Shown here: positions 51,100-59,499 of the stretch, in pieces
How positions within the stretch are numbered: position 1 is the first letter of the stretch
Layout of the letters: every line of letters starts with the position of its first letter
NCBI RefSeq assembly: GCF_041438865.1
Contig: NZ_CP109450.1
Coordinates: 7,619,501-7,683,500 of the forward strand
Reading direction: 5' to 3'
Length of the DNA stretch: 64,000 nt
From: Streptomyces sp. NBC_01471
GTDB lineage: Bacteria > Actinomycetota > Actinomycetes > Streptomycetales > Streptomycetaceae
Made by a program: the position numbers and the translations under genes
Notes under the pieces: model-generated
The model's database searches: none
Told to the model about the DNA's origin: nothing
Seen by the model: only the letters and a program-made list of their open reading frames with translations

Positions 51100-51720
51100 T
51101 CACGACTGCGGCAGTTCGCCGGTGAGTGCGGCGAACGCGGCATGAACGATGCCGGGGAGAGCGTCCTCACGGGAGCCGCGGACCCAGGCGGACTGGGCCG
51201 CCACGAGGGCTCCCGCACCCGCGCCCACCAGAACGGCGGGGCGCAGGTCGTGCTCGTCGTCGACGCCCATCCGGGCTGCCAGGATCCGGATCGAGTCCGC
51301 CTGGGCCTCCACCCGGATGTGCTGGAAGGCCGCGTAGAGCGTCGGCTCGCGGTCCGCGATCCGCATGAGTTCGAAGATCCGCGGGCGCCGGTGCCAGGCC
51401 GGGTGCGCGTCGTCCGTGAGCCAGTCGTCCACCGCGTTGCGGTAGGCGGCGAGCGGGGTCTCGTCGGCCGGCCGGGTGCGCAGGGCAGCGTTGATCCGGT
51501 CGCCGTCGGCCCGTACGGAGTCCAGCACCGCGTCCTCCTTGCTGGAGAAGTAGCGGCTGAACGTCCGGCGGGCGACGTCGGCGCGGTCGGCGATGTCCTC
51601 GACGGTGACGGCCTTGAGTCCACGGTCGCACACGAGGGTGCACGCGGCTTCCGCAAGCGCTTCACGGGTCCGGCGGGCCTTGCGGACCCGCCGGTCACCG
51701 GTTGTTCCCTCATCGTTCAT
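51100..51720 (-). CDS. TetR-family regulator
   Basis: A 206-residue regulator. HTH VTVEDIADRADVARRTFSRYFSSKEDAVL lies at about residues 38-66. The C-terminal domain resembles TetR_C regulators of SDR/ADH clusters. The ATG at 51720 is followed on the same strand by the SDR and ADH genes, so the three may be one unit. A double palindrome lies 21-56 bases upstream of the start and is a strong autoregulatory operator candidate. Confidence 0.9.
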   Translation of the reverse strand: MNDEGTTGDRRVRKARRTREALAEAACTLVCDRGLKAVTVEDIADRADVARRTFSRYFSSKEDAVLDSVRADGDRINAALRTRPADETPLAAYRNAVDDWLTDDAHPAWHRRPRIFELMRIADREPTLYAAFQHIRVEAQADSIRILAARMGVDDEHDLRPAVLVGAGAGALVAAQSAWVRGSREDALPGIVHAAFAALTGELPQS

Positions 51721-51740
51721 GCTTTCACCGTACACCTGAA

Positions 51741-51776
51741 AATGTCCCACTGGGACATGATGCCCAGTGGGACATT
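51741..51776. promoter_or_regulatory. Double palindromic operator of the TetR gene
   Basis: AATGTCCCACTGGG and CCCAGTGGGACATT are perfect 14-bp inverted arms around 8 bases. The left arm plus spacer also contains ATGTCCCA-C-TGGGACAT, a perfect palindrome on its own. Two regulator dimers could bind. Confidence 0.65.
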
Positions 51777-51781
51777 TCTGA

Positions 51782-51843
51782 GTGCTCAGGTGCTCAGGTG
51801 CTCAGGTGCTCAGGTGGCTGGGGTCTGGGGGCTGGGGGGGGGG
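51782..51843. repeat. Four GTGCTCAG tandem repeats and a ten-G tract
   Basis: GTGCTCAG is repeated four times without change at 51782-51813. GC-rich decay follows, then ten consecutive G at 51834-51843. It lies between the TetR operator and the chitinase stop. It may vary by slippage. Confidence 0.75.
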
Positions 51844-51862
51844 CTGTTCGGGCCGTGGCCGT

Positions 51863-53113
51863 TCAGCAGGCTCCCTTGTCCCGCCACGCGCCCCAGTCGC
51901 CCGTGGTCCCGGGCTCTTCGTTCTGGGTCCACCACTGGGCCTGCCACGTGTGCCCGCCGTGGGAGACCGTGTCGCCTCCCGTGTACGTGGCGGTGCTGCT
52001 CCAGGCCGCCGCCGTGCAGGTGCCGGCGGGCGGGGTGGGGGAGGTGGAGACGGGCGGTGTCGTCGGGGGCGTGGTGGGCGGTGTCGCACCGGCGAATGTC
52101 ACCGAGTACTTGGCGAACTCCCAGTCCGCCTGCGGCACACTGCTGCAGGTTCCGGACGTGGTGCCGTTGTCCGGCGGGCTGCACTGGCGGTCGCGGTTGA
52201 GCGACCAGAAGGTGAAGCGGTCCATGTGGTGGCTGGTGGCGAAGTCCAGGACGGTCTGGAAGTCGGCCTGCCTGAAGTACTCACCGGTGTCGCTGCGCCC
52301 GTTCATGCCGGAGAAGCCCTCGTGGGCGTAGGCGGTCGCCTCGTCCCAGCCGAAGGTCGACTGGAGGATGGTGTTGAAGTTGGTGAGGGCGCTCGTCTGT
52401 GCGGCGGCCCCGCTGAAGCCTCCGTCGAAGGGCATGATCGAGAAGTTGTTGGGTGTGAACCCCTGTGACTTGGCCTCGTTCAGCATCTGCTTGCCGAACC
52501 AGCCGGTGCCGTCGGCCGTGCCCGCTGTGGTGACGGACACGTACAGGCCGGGGTTGTTCTGCTGGAGGATCTTCGCCGCGCCGATCTCGTGCGCGACAGC
52601 CGCCGTGTTCTCGTACTCCGGTTCCTCCAGGTCGAAGTCGATGGCCTTCAGCTGGTACTTGGTGATGACCTGCTGGTAGGCGGCGGCCGTGGAGGCCGAG
52701 TCGGAGCAGGCCTGGCCGAGCTTGGTGCCGCCGTACCCGCCGATGGAGACCGAGACGTCGCCGCCCTTGGCGCGGATCGCGCTGATGACGGAACTCACCG
52801 CGGTGTCCGACGACACGGCCGATGTGCCGCCCCATGTCGGGCTGCAGCCACCGCCGTTGGGGGCCAGGATGAAGGCGAGCTGGAAGGCCTTCAGCCCGGT
52901 GGCGTCCATGATCGCCCCGGCGTCGGGCGGGTTGTTGTCGGTGGGCATGAGATACGGGGCCGCCGCGTACCAGCGGTTGCTGAGCGCGGTGGCGGCCTTG
53001 GTGCCGGTGGTCGCTCCGGCCGCCTGGCCGGTGCCGATTGCGGCCAGCCCGGCGGCGGCCAGTGCGGCGGTCGCCACACCGCAGAAGAGGGCACGGATGC
53101 GAATGCGTTTCAT
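51863..53113 (-). CDS. Secreted GH18 chitinase with CBM5/12 domain
   Basis: A 416-residue secreted chitinase. Signal peptide residues 1 to about 32. The GH18 barrel (about 45-345) has the SIGGYGG strand and the catalytic AIDFDLEEPE with Asp159, Asp161 and Glu163 (DxDxE). A Thr/Pro linker (PPTTPPTTPPVSTSPTPP) leads to a C-terminal chitin-binding module (about 370-416; WSSTATYTGGDTVSHGGHTWQAQWWTQNEEP). The fold is close to Streptomyces chitinases with endo activity. AGGAG eight bases upstream supports the ATG. The promoter carries a DasR-like site, so N-acetylglucosamine-responsive control is likely. Confidence 0.95.
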   Translation of the reverse strand: MKRIRIRALFCGVATAALAAAGLAAIGTGQAAGATTGTKAATALSNRWYAAAPYLMPTDNNPPDAGAIMDATGLKAFQLAFILAPNGGGCSPTWGGTSAVSSDTAVSSVISAIRAKGGDVSVSIGGYGGTKLGQACSDSASTAAAYQQVITKYQLKAIDFDLEEPEYENTAAVAHEIGAAKILQQNNPGLYVSVTTAGTADGTGWFGKQMLNEAKSQGFTPNNFSIMPFDGGFSGAAAQTSALTNFNTILQSTFGWDEATAYAHEGFSGMNGRSDTGEYFRQADFQTVLDFATSHHMDRFTFWSLNRDRQCSPPDNGTTSGTCSSVPQADWEFAKYSVTFAGATPPTTPPTTPPVSTSPTPPAGTCTAAAWSSTATYTGGDTVSHGGHTWQAQWWTQNEEPGTTGDWGAWRDKGAC

Positions 53114-53145
53114 CTGACGGTCTCCTGAATGGGGGAGTGGCCGCC

Positions 53146-53191
53146 AGAATCGATGCCTGTCGGGTGCGCGTCAACGACTTGGACTAGACCA
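53146..53191 (-). promoter_or_regulatory. Chitinase promoter with dre-like DasR site
   Basis: On the complement TGGTCTAGTCCA (53191-53180) differs by one base from the palindromic dre core TGGTCTAGACCA bound by DasR. TTGACG (53174-53169) and GATTCT (53151-53146), separated by 17 bases, form a good -35/-10 pair directly downstream. Confidence 0.7.
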
Positions 53192-53308
53192 TTGCCAATC
53201 CTTGGGGATCGCCCGGAGTGCCGGGCGGCTTTTCCCGCGTCCGGCGGATGCCCCGCACCTGGTCGTTCGGGGGAGGTCTTCGGGCGCCGGGTGATCGTGG
53301 CGCCGTGG

Positions 53309-54205
53309 TCACCGGTTCTGCCGGTCGGCCGAGTCCGGGCTGGTGGCGGGCGGATTGTTCTCGGTGGCGGCCCAGCTGGCGAGGAGTTGCAGGGCGTCGT
53401 GGTCGGGGGTGCCGGGCGCGGCGCTGTACGCGGTGAGGGTGAGGCCGGGCTGTGCGGGCAGTTCCATGGCGTCGAAGTCGAGGGTGATCTCGCCGACGGC
53501 GGGGTGGCGGAACGACTTGCTGCCCGTGAGATGCAGGCGCACGTTGTGCTTGCCCCACGCCGCAGCGAAGTCCTCGCTGCGGGTGACGAGTTCGCCGATC
53601 AGTCCGGTCAGTTCGCTGTCGTGGGGGGCGCGGCCGGCTTCGGTGCGCAGCAGGGAGACAGTGGTGTTCAGCGACTCGTCCCAGTCGGGGAAGAAGGCGC
53701 GGCCGCCGGGATGCAGGAACTGGTAGCGGGCGATGTTGACCGGTCGCGGACCGTCGTCGGTGTACAGGGGTGCGTACAGGGCCCGGCCGAGGGGGTTCGC
53801 GGCGAGGATGTCCAGGCGGCCGTTGCGGATGAACGCCGGTGAGCCGGTCATGGAATCCAGGACGCGCAGGACGCTGTCCGGGAGCGGTCCTCGGGTGCGC
53901 TTGGCGCGGCGGGCGGGGCGTTTGGCGGCAGCGCGGGCCAGGTCGTAGAGGTGGGCGCGTTCGGCGTCATCGAGCTGGAGGGCGTTCGCGACGGCGTCGA
54001 GAACGCTCTCCGAGGCCCCCGCGATGTGGCCGCGCTCCAGTCGGACGTAGTAGTCGATGCTGACGCCGGCGAGCAGGGCGACTTCTTCGCGGCGCAGTCC
54101 CGGCACGCGGCGGTTGCCGCCGTAGGCGGGCAGCCCGGCCTGCTGGGGGGTGATCTTGGCGCGGCGGGTGGCCAGGAATTCACGGATGTCGCTCTCGGTG
54201 CTCAC
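53309..54205 (-). CDS. XRE-family regulator with MmyB-like ligand domain
   Basis: A 298-residue regulator. The helix-turn-helix is at about residues 33-60 (VPGLRREEVALLAGVSIDYYVRLERGH). The C-terminal MmyB-like domain (about 110-280; MTGSPAFIRNGRLDILAANPLGRALY, LHLTGSKSFRHPAVGEITLDFD) is a PAS-like fatty-acid-binding module. It starts with GTG and no ribosome site, so may be leaderless. It is divergent from the CMD-SDR-cupin operon, an arrangement often seen in actinobacteria, and probably controls it. Confidence 0.92.
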   Translation of the reverse strand: MSTESDIREFLATRRAKITPQQAGLPAYGGNRRVPGLRREEVALLAGVSIDYYVRLERGHIAGASESVLDAVANALQLDDAERAHLYDLARAAAKRPARRAKRTRGPLPDSVLRVLDSMTGSPAFIRNGRLDILAANPLGRALYAPLYTDDGPRPVNIARYQFLHPGGRAFFPDWDESLNTTVSLLRTEAGRAPHDSELTGLIGELVTRSEDFAAAWGKHNVRLHLTGSKSFRHPAVGEITLDFDAMELPAQPGLTLTAYSAAPGTPDHDALQLLASWAATENNPPATSPDSADRQNR

Positions 54206-54427
54206 GTATCAAGGCTAAGTCGGCTGTCGCACGGGTGGGGGGTCCTGCCAGTACCTGTTATGTCAGACCCTCCCCCACCCCTTTCATCTGCGGTTTCCTC
54301 GATATCGGCAGCGACTGCGGGGCTGCGCCACGAGACCGGTGCGCAACGCGGAAGCTGCCCGGAGGGCGGTCTCCACCCGAGACTGGCCCCGATGGATTCA
54401 TCCCGATTCGCGCCAGGAGAAATTCCC

Positions 54428-54751
54428 ATGCCGAAGCAGTCCGCACCCCAGGAACTGGCCGCAATAGCACCGAAGCTCGTCGAGGTCACCAACGATGTCC
54501 TCTTCGCCGACGTCTGGGAGCGGCCCGGGTTGTCCCCGCGCGACCGCAGCCTGGTCACCGTGAGCGTGCTCGCCGCCCTGTACCGCTCCGAGCAGCTCGG
54601 CTATCACCTGGGCGTCGCCCTGGACAACGGCCTGAGCGTCGAGGAGCTGTCCGAGGCCATCACCCACCTCGCCTTCTACGCGGGCTGGCCCAACGCCATG
54701 ACCGCGATCAACCAACTGAAGAGGATCGCCGACGACCGCAACGCCGGCTGA
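54428..54751 (+). CDS. Carboxymuconolactone decarboxylase-family protein
   Basis: A 107-residue all-helical CMD-family protein. VTNDVLFADVWERPGLSPRDRSLVTVSVLAALYRSEQLGYHLGVALDNGLS is diagnostic. The peroxidase-type CxxCH is absent, so this is the decarboxylase-like rather than AhpD-like branch. GGAG lies eight bases before the ATG. First gene of the operon with an SDR and a cupin; the set often appears together, but its substrate is not established. Confidence 0.88.
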   Translation: MPKQSAPQELAAIAPKLVEVTNDVLFADVWERPGLSPRDRSLVTVSVLAALYRSEQLGYHLGVALDNGLSVEELSEAITHLAFYAGWPNAMTAINQLKRIADDRNAG

Positions 54752-54803
54752 TCCCGGTCCCCCTCGCCCTCTCACCCCCTCACCCGGAACGGAGCATTCC
54801 CAC

Positions 54804-55646
54804 ATGAGCAAGGTCTTCCTGATCACCGGCGCCGGGCGCGGTCTCGGCGCGGACCTCGCGCGTCAGGCACTCGGGGCAGGCCACCAGGTCGTCGCCACCG
54901 GCCGACGGCCCGAACGCGTCCTCGAAGCCCTCGGCGGCGAGCAGGACAACCTGCTGGCCGCCGCCCTGGACATCACCGACCCCGCCGCCGCACAGAGCGC
55001 CGTGGCCGCCGCCGTCGACCGTTTCGGCCGCATCGACGTACTGATCAACAACGCCGCCAACTTCTACGCCGGCTACTTCGAGGAGATCTCCGACGCGCAG
55101 ATGCGCGCCCAGATCGAGACGAACCTGTTCGGCCCGATGAACGTCACCCGCGCCGCCCTGCCCGTGATGCGCGCCCGGCGCGACGGACACATCATCACCC
55201 TGTCGTCCCTCGCCGGAGCCGTCGGCCTGGAGTTCTGCGTTGCCTACGCCGCCGCCAAGTTCGGCATCGAGGGCTTCATGGAGTCCTTGCGCTACGACGT
55301 CGAGCCGTTCGGCATCCGTACGACGATCGTCGAGCCGGGCTTCTTCCGCACCGAGCTGCTGGTGGACGCCTCCACCACCTGGGCGGAGCTGTCGGTCGAC
55401 GACTATGCCGCGCGCACCGCAGCCGCCAGGAAGCAGTGGCAGTCCATGAACGGGCAGCAGTCCGGAGACCCGGCCAAGCTCGCCTCCGCCGTGCTGGCGA
55501 TCGCCGGACAGCAGCAGCCCCCGGCCCGCTTCGTCGCCGGCTCCGATGCCATCGAGGCCGTCGCCGCCAAAGCCAGGGAACTGCTCGCGCAGGCCGAGGC
55601 CTCGCGCGAACTGGGCGCAGACCTCACACACGGCGACGCGGCCTGA
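54804..55646 (+). CDS. Short-chain dehydrogenase/reductase, CMD operon
   Basis: A 280-residue classical SDR. TGAGRGLG (8-15), NNAA (about 82-85), LSSLAG with the catalytic Ser, and YAAAKFG with Tyr and Lys (about 150-154) are present. ATGRRPER after strand 2 has Arg residues, which favour NADPH. GGAACGGAG lies upstream. It probably shares a message with the flanking CMD and cupin genes. Confidence 0.92.
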   Translation: MSKVFLITGAGRGLGADLARQALGAGHQVVATGRRPERVLEALGGEQDNLLAAALDITDPAAAQSAVAAAVDRFGRIDVLINNAANFYAGYFEEISDAQMRAQIETNLFGPMNVTRAALPVMRARRDGHIITLSSLAGAVGLEFCVAYAAAKFGIEGFMESLRYDVEPFGIRTTIVEPGFFRTELLVDASTTWAELSVDDYAARTAAARKQWQSMNGQQSGDPAKLASAVLAIAGQQQPPARFVAGSDAIEAVAAKARELLAQAEASRELGADLTHGDAA

Positions 55647-55706
55647 GCGTCAGCCCGCCACCCCCGTCCCGCCTCCCCTCACCATTGACGATCAAGGAAA
55701 AGAGCC

Positions 55707-56117
55707 ATGGAGCACATCACCTCCACCCCCACCATGAAGGCCCCGGCCGGGCGCTTCACCGGCGACGTGTACCTCAACATGATCGAGGCCCCCACCGAAC
55801 CCGCCCGTCTCGCGGCCGGGTTGGTGCGTTTCACCCCCGGCGCCCGTACCAACTGGCACTCCCACGCGCTGGGGCAGGTCCTGTACGTCACCGACGGTGT
55901 CGGCCTGGTCGGCACGCGAGACGGCAGTGTCGTGCGGATCAGTGCCGGCGAGACCCTCAAGTGCCCGGCAGGCGAAGAGCACTGGCACGGCGCCACCGAC
56001 ACCACCCTCATGGCGCACATCGCCCTCGTGGTCGGTGACGGCAACGGAGACGGGACCACCTGGCTGGAGCCCGTCACCGACGAGCAGTACGCGGCCGCCC
56101 TCGCCGACAGCCACTGA
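55707..56117 (+). CDS. Small cupin protein, CMD operon
   Basis: A 136-residue single-domain cupin. Metal ligands are in NWHSHALGQVLYVTDG (two His and Gln; about residues 50-65) and EEHWHGA (His-x-His; about 91-97). This resembles cupins acting on small metabolites with a manganese or iron centre, such as the mandelonitrile lyase-like group. A good ribosome site (AAGGAAAAG) precedes the ATG. Last gene of the operon. Confidence 0.9.
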   Translation: MEHITSTPTMKAPAGRFTGDVYLNMIEAPTEPARLAAGLVRFTPGARTNWHSHALGQVLYVTDGVGLVGTRDGSVVRISAGETLKCPAGEEHWHGATDTTLMAHIALVVGDGNGDGTTWLEPVTDEQYAAALADSH

Positions 56118-56223
56118 CCGGGCCCGGCCCGCCGACCGCGTCGACGCCACCTCGCCGGCATCGGGTGCCTGGACCGGGCCGCAGCCACCGTCGGCCTCGA
56201 CACCCCCTCCTGCCGCCGCCTCC

Positions 56224-56249
56224 TGACCCGCTGCGCGGCAAGCGGGTCA
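56224..56249. terminator. Bidirectional terminator
   Basis: TGACCCGCT and AGCGGGTCA form a perfect 9-bp stem around 8 bases, overlapping the stop of the leftward TetR gene and facing the cupin gene. Confidence 0.55.
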
Positions 56250-56807
56250 GCCCTCGCTCAGGAGAGTGTCCCGGAGCAGGTCGACCAGGTCCCCGGAATC
56301 GGCCCGCGCCAGTTCGTCGAAGGCTCCGGAGTGCCGGCCCAGCAGGACGCCGGTCACGGCCGCCACCACCAGCTCGGCACGCAGCTGTGGCCGGTCCGCC
56401 CCGTCACGCGCGAAGCGCTCGTGAAGAGGCTCGACGAGTCGCGTGTGGAGCGCCGCGTGTGCGGCCTCCTGTGCCGCCGGGTCACTCAGTGGCTGCACCG
56501 CGACCTGGAGCAGCGGGACGGGGCCGCGGCGGTCGGCCCGGTCGAGGACCTCGCGCAGCCGCTCTTCGTCGAAGAGGTCGGCCGGAGCCATGTCGCCCTG
56601 TTCGGCGTGCAGCGCTGCGACGTACAGCAGGGTCTTGCTGCCGAAGTAACGTGCGATCAGCGCCGGGTCGACTCCCGCGCGCTCGCCGATGTCGCGGAGG
56701 GTGGTGCGGTCGAACCCCCGCTCGGCGAACAGGCCGCTCGCGGCCGCGAGCAGGAGGTCGCGGCTGCGGGCCGCGTCACGGCGGCGCCCCTGCGTGCCGC
56801 CGCTCAC
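56247..56807 (-). CDS. TetR-family regulator of MFS efflux pair
   Basis: A 186-residue regulator. HTH TTLRDIGERAGVDPALIARYFGSKTLL at about residues 35-61; the C-terminal part has the LLGRHSGAFDELARADSGDL pattern of TetR_C_17-like regulators. The GTG at 56807 overlaps the efflux gene stop (GTGA), so it is translationally coupled as the second gene. Likely represses its own operon through the TGTCATC operator. Confidence 0.9.
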   Translation of the reverse strand: MSGGTQGRRRDAARSRDLLLAAASGLFAERGFDRTTLRDIGERAGVDPALIARYFGSKTLLYVAALHAEQGDMAPADLFDEERLREVLDRADRRGPVPLLQVAVQPLSDPAAQEAAHAALHTRLVEPLHERFARDGADRPQLRAELVVAAVTGVLLGRHSGAFDELARADSGDLVDLLRDTLLSEG

Positions 56808-58306
56808 TGCTCCGCCCCGGTGGGCCGGACGAGGCTCCCGCCGTCCGGAACCGGGCCGTTGTCGGCCGCGAGCGCGGGATGCCCGCCCCGGACCCTTGCC
56901 GACGTGCGGCCCGCGCTCGACCGGGTCAGGAAGTAGGCCACCACGGCGGTGGCGGCCCAGACCGCGCAGCCCGTCAGTCCGGCCGTTCGGTAACCGCTCT
57001 CGGGAGGAAGACCCCGCCCGGACGTGGTGGCGGCCTGGAGGATCACGGCGCTGAGGGCGCTGCCGGTCGAGTAACCGATGTACTTCACGACCTGATTGAA
57101 ACTCATGGCGCTCCCCGTCTCGTGCGCGGGGACGCCTCCGACGACGAGTCCCGGGGTGACCGCGAAGTTCACGCCGACGCCGAGTCCGGCCAGGGCCATC
57201 GTCACGAACACCTCCCACAGGCCGCCGTGGGCGAACACGAAGGTGAGCAGGGCCGCGAGGGAGAGCAGGCAGCTCACGGGCAGCAGGCGGACCGGCGGCT
57301 GGGTACGGACCAGGACCCGCACCACGCGGCCGGCCACCAGACTGCCCACCGAGAACGGCACGAGGATCAGACCGGTGACCACCACGGAGGACCCGAAGCC
57401 GTATCCGGCGCTCGACGGCGTCTGCACGTACCGGGTCACGAGCGAGATCAGCAGATACATGCCGATGCCGCCCATCATGGTCGTGAGGTGCGCGGCGAAG
57501 ACCGTACGGTCACGGACCAGCCGCAGATCCACCAGGGGATGGGCGGTACGCAGCTCCTGCAGCACCCAGCCGGCCAGCAGAAGCACCGAGACCGCGGCGA
57601 GCACGAGCAGCCGGGGCGATCCCCAGCCCCAGTGTTCCGCCTGGGTCAGGGCGAACAGGAGCCCGGTCATGCCGAGCGTGAGGAGCAGCGCCCCCGGTAC
57701 GTCCATCGGGTGCGCCGGACGCTGCGGAGACGCGGGGAGCACGACGGCCGCCGCGATGAGAGCCAGAGTGGTGGCGATCACGGCGAACCAGAACCCGGCG
57801 TACATCCCGAGGCTCTGGGCGAGCAGTCCGGTGACCGGGTAGCCGATACCGACGCCGGCTGCCGTCGTGAGCGAGAGCGTCGACAGCGCCGACCGGGCCC
57901 GCTCGGGCGGCACGGAGTCCCGTGCGGTGGCGATCGCCAGCGGAACGAGACCCATCCCCACGCCCTGGAGCGCCCGCCCTGTGATGAGGCAGGAGAACCC
58001 CAGCGGCAGAGCCGCCAGCAGGCTCCCGATGAGGACCACGGCGAGACCGGTCAGGATCACCTTCCTGCGGTGGGGCCCGTCTCCCAGCCGTCCCATGGCC
58101 GGAGTGGCGACGGCCCCGACCAGCATGGTGACGGTGAGGGACCACTGCGCGTCGGCCACGGAGACGTGGTCCACGGAGGCGATGGTCGGGATCAGTGGGG
58201 CGCCGAGGCTGCTGATGATCGCGACCAGCATGCCGAGGGACACGAGTACGGGGACCAGCGCCCGCTGCTGCCAGGGGGAGGGGGCGGGGCCGGATATCGG
58301 ATGCAC
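56804..58306 (-). CDS. MFS drug-efflux transporter (DHA2-like)
   Basis: A 500-residue integral membrane protein with about 14 hydrophobic segments, fitting the DHA2 family of proton-linked drug exporters. Motif A-like GRLGDGPHRRK (about residues 72-82), motif C-like GIGYPVTGLLAQSLG (about 152-166) and GVGVNFAVTPGLVVGG are visible. Substrates cannot be read. The first gene of a two-gene unit with TetR; the operator lies 28-60 bases upstream. Confidence 0.9.
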   Translation of the reverse strand: MHPISGPAPSPWQQRALVPVLVSLGMLVAIISSLGAPLIPTIASVDHVSVADAQWSLTVTMLVGAVATPAMGRLGDGPHRRKVILTGLAVVLIGSLLAALPLGFSCLITGRALQGVGMGLVPLAIATARDSVPPERARSALSTLSLTTAAGVGIGYPVTGLLAQSLGMYAGFWFAVIATTLALIAAAVVLPASPQRPAHPMDVPGALLLTLGMTGLLFALTQAEHWGWGSPRLLVLAAVSVLLLAGWVLQELRTAHPLVDLRLVRDRTVFAAHLTTMMGGIGMYLLISLVTRYVQTPSSAGYGFGSSVVVTGLILVPFSVGSLVAGRVVRVLVRTQPPVRLLPVSCLLSLAALLTFVFAHGGLWEVFVTMALAGLGVGVNFAVTPGLVVGGVPAHETGSAMSFNQVVKYIGYSTGSALSAVILQAATTSGRGLPPESGYRTAGLTGCAVWAATAVVAYFLTRSSAGRTSARVRGGHPALAADNGPVPDGGSLVRPTGAEQ

Positions 58307-58333
58307 GGGGCGGACCGTTCCTGTCGTCGGGCG

Positions 58334-58365
58334 TTGTCATCAACCGATGTCATCAGGCGATGACA
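58334..58365. promoter_or_regulatory. TGTCATC operator for MFS-TetR operon
   Basis: TTGTCATC (58334-58341), then TGTCATC-AGGC-GATGACA (58348-58365), the latter with perfect 7-bp arms. Three half-sites in 32 bases, typical for a TetR-type regulator. Confidence 0.55.
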
Positions 58366-58461
58366 AGTGAGTCTCTCACCTCTGCCGACGTGAACATCCA
58401 TGGGGGCGCTCCGTCTGCGCCGAATCGGGGAAACGGCTTGGACGGAGCGGGCCTGCGGGCT

Positions 58462-58953
58462 TCAGCGGGGCGGCAGCTCCTCACCGCACCGGGAGCAGAA
58501 ACGCGCGCCGGACTCCTGCGCGAGGTGCCCGCAGCCGGGGCAGACCAGCTGGAGCAGACACGCCGCTTCGCCGCCTCCGTGCTCGGCGGGGGCGGACGCG
58601 ATGGTGAGACCGGGGCGGCGACGGTGCACGGTCAGGTAGCAGAGCCCGTCCGGTCCGGCGGCGAGTGAGCGCCGGACGCCGTGCGGCAGCCAGACGACCG
58701 CGCCGGGCGCAAGCTGCTGGGATCCCCCGGCCGTTTCCAGCCACCCGCTGCCGCCGACCACGCACACGAGGACATCGAGGTCCGGCTCCACATGACCGGC
58801 GACCCCGGCCTCCGGCGCCAGCCGGATCACGTTCGAGTCCAGCTGCCGGCCCGGCTCGGCCAGCCGCCAGAGCGCACCTCGGTCCCCGTCGGCGGCATCG
58901 CGGAAGAGACGGGCGGTATCGGTGACGGCACCGGGAGCGGGGGTGCGGGACAA
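58462..58953 (-). CDS. Cupin with C-terminal zinc ribbon
   Basis: A 163-residue two-part protein. Residues about 35-115 form a cupin barrel (GVAGHVEPDLDVLVCVVGGSGWLET..LAPGAVVWLPHGVRRSL) with an incomplete metal site. Residues about 138-160 are a CxxC-N12-CxxC zinc ribbon (CPGCG..CSRCG). TTG start with GGAGG five bases upstream. Probably a redox or regulatory cupin; function unknown. Confidence 0.8.
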   Translation of the reverse strand: MSRTPAPGAVTDTARLFRDAADGDRGALWRLAEPGRQLDSNVIRLAPEAGVAGHVEPDLDVLVCVVGGSGWLETAGGSQQLAPGAVVWLPHGVRRSLAAGPDGLCYLTVHRRRPGLTIASAPAEHGGGEAACLLQLVCPGCGHLAQESGARFCSRCGEELPPR

Positions 58954-59025
58954 CGGATCCTCCTGCTGCGGACGTACGGCCGGGGCGGGCAGATGGTACG
59001 CCCGCCCCGGGCCGGCCCGCAGCGG

Positions 59026-59439
59026 TCAGGACCGGGTGAGCACCACCACGGGGATCTCGCGGTCGGTCTTGGTCTGGTACTCGTCGTACGCGGGCCAGGC
59101 CGCCGCCATCGTCCGCCACATGCCCGGCTTCTCGCCGGGCTCGGCGGTCCGCGCGTGCGCGGTGAACCGGTCGCCCTTCACCTGCACCCGCACCTCGGGC
59201 TCGGCCTGGAGGTTCAGATACCAGGCCGGCGGCTCGTCGGAGCCGCCCTTGGAGGCTACGACCAGCAGGTCGTCCCCGTACGCCTGGTAGATCAGCGGGG
59301 TGCTGCGCTGCTGACCGCTCTTGCGCCCGGTGGTGGTGAGAATCAGGGTCGTCGTGCCCTGCCAGTCGTGTCCCTCGGCGCCGTCGGTTGCGACGTAACG
59401 CTCGACGTGTTCCTTGCCGAACAGCATCTCTGACCCCAT
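59026..59439 (-). CDS. Deazaflavin (F420)-dependent nitroreductase family protein
   Basis: A 137-residue split-barrel protein of the Ddn/DUF385 family, which uses F420H2 to reduce quinones or other substrates. Motifs LTTTGRKSGQQRSTPLIYQAYGDDLLVVASKGGSDEPPAWYLNLQAEPEVRVQV are diagnostic. A second ATG at 59427 is possible; the ribosome site GGAGG is somewhat far from either. Monocistronic. Confidence 0.9.
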   Translation of the reverse strand: MGSEMLFGKEHVERYVATDGAEGHDWQGTTTLILTTTGRKSGQQRSTPLIYQAYGDDLLVVASKGGSDEPPAWYLNLQAEPEVRVQVKGDRFTAHARTAEPGEKPGMWRTMAAAWPAYDEYQTKTDREIPVVVLTRS

Positions 59440-59499
59440 CTGTTGTCGGAACCCTCCGGGTGCCCCCGTGTCACCAAGCTACGCGGGTACGCGGGCGGT

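Noticed and set aside
51782..51813. CRISPR array
   Set aside because: Repeats are 8 bp, contiguous and without spacers; no cas gene is in the window.
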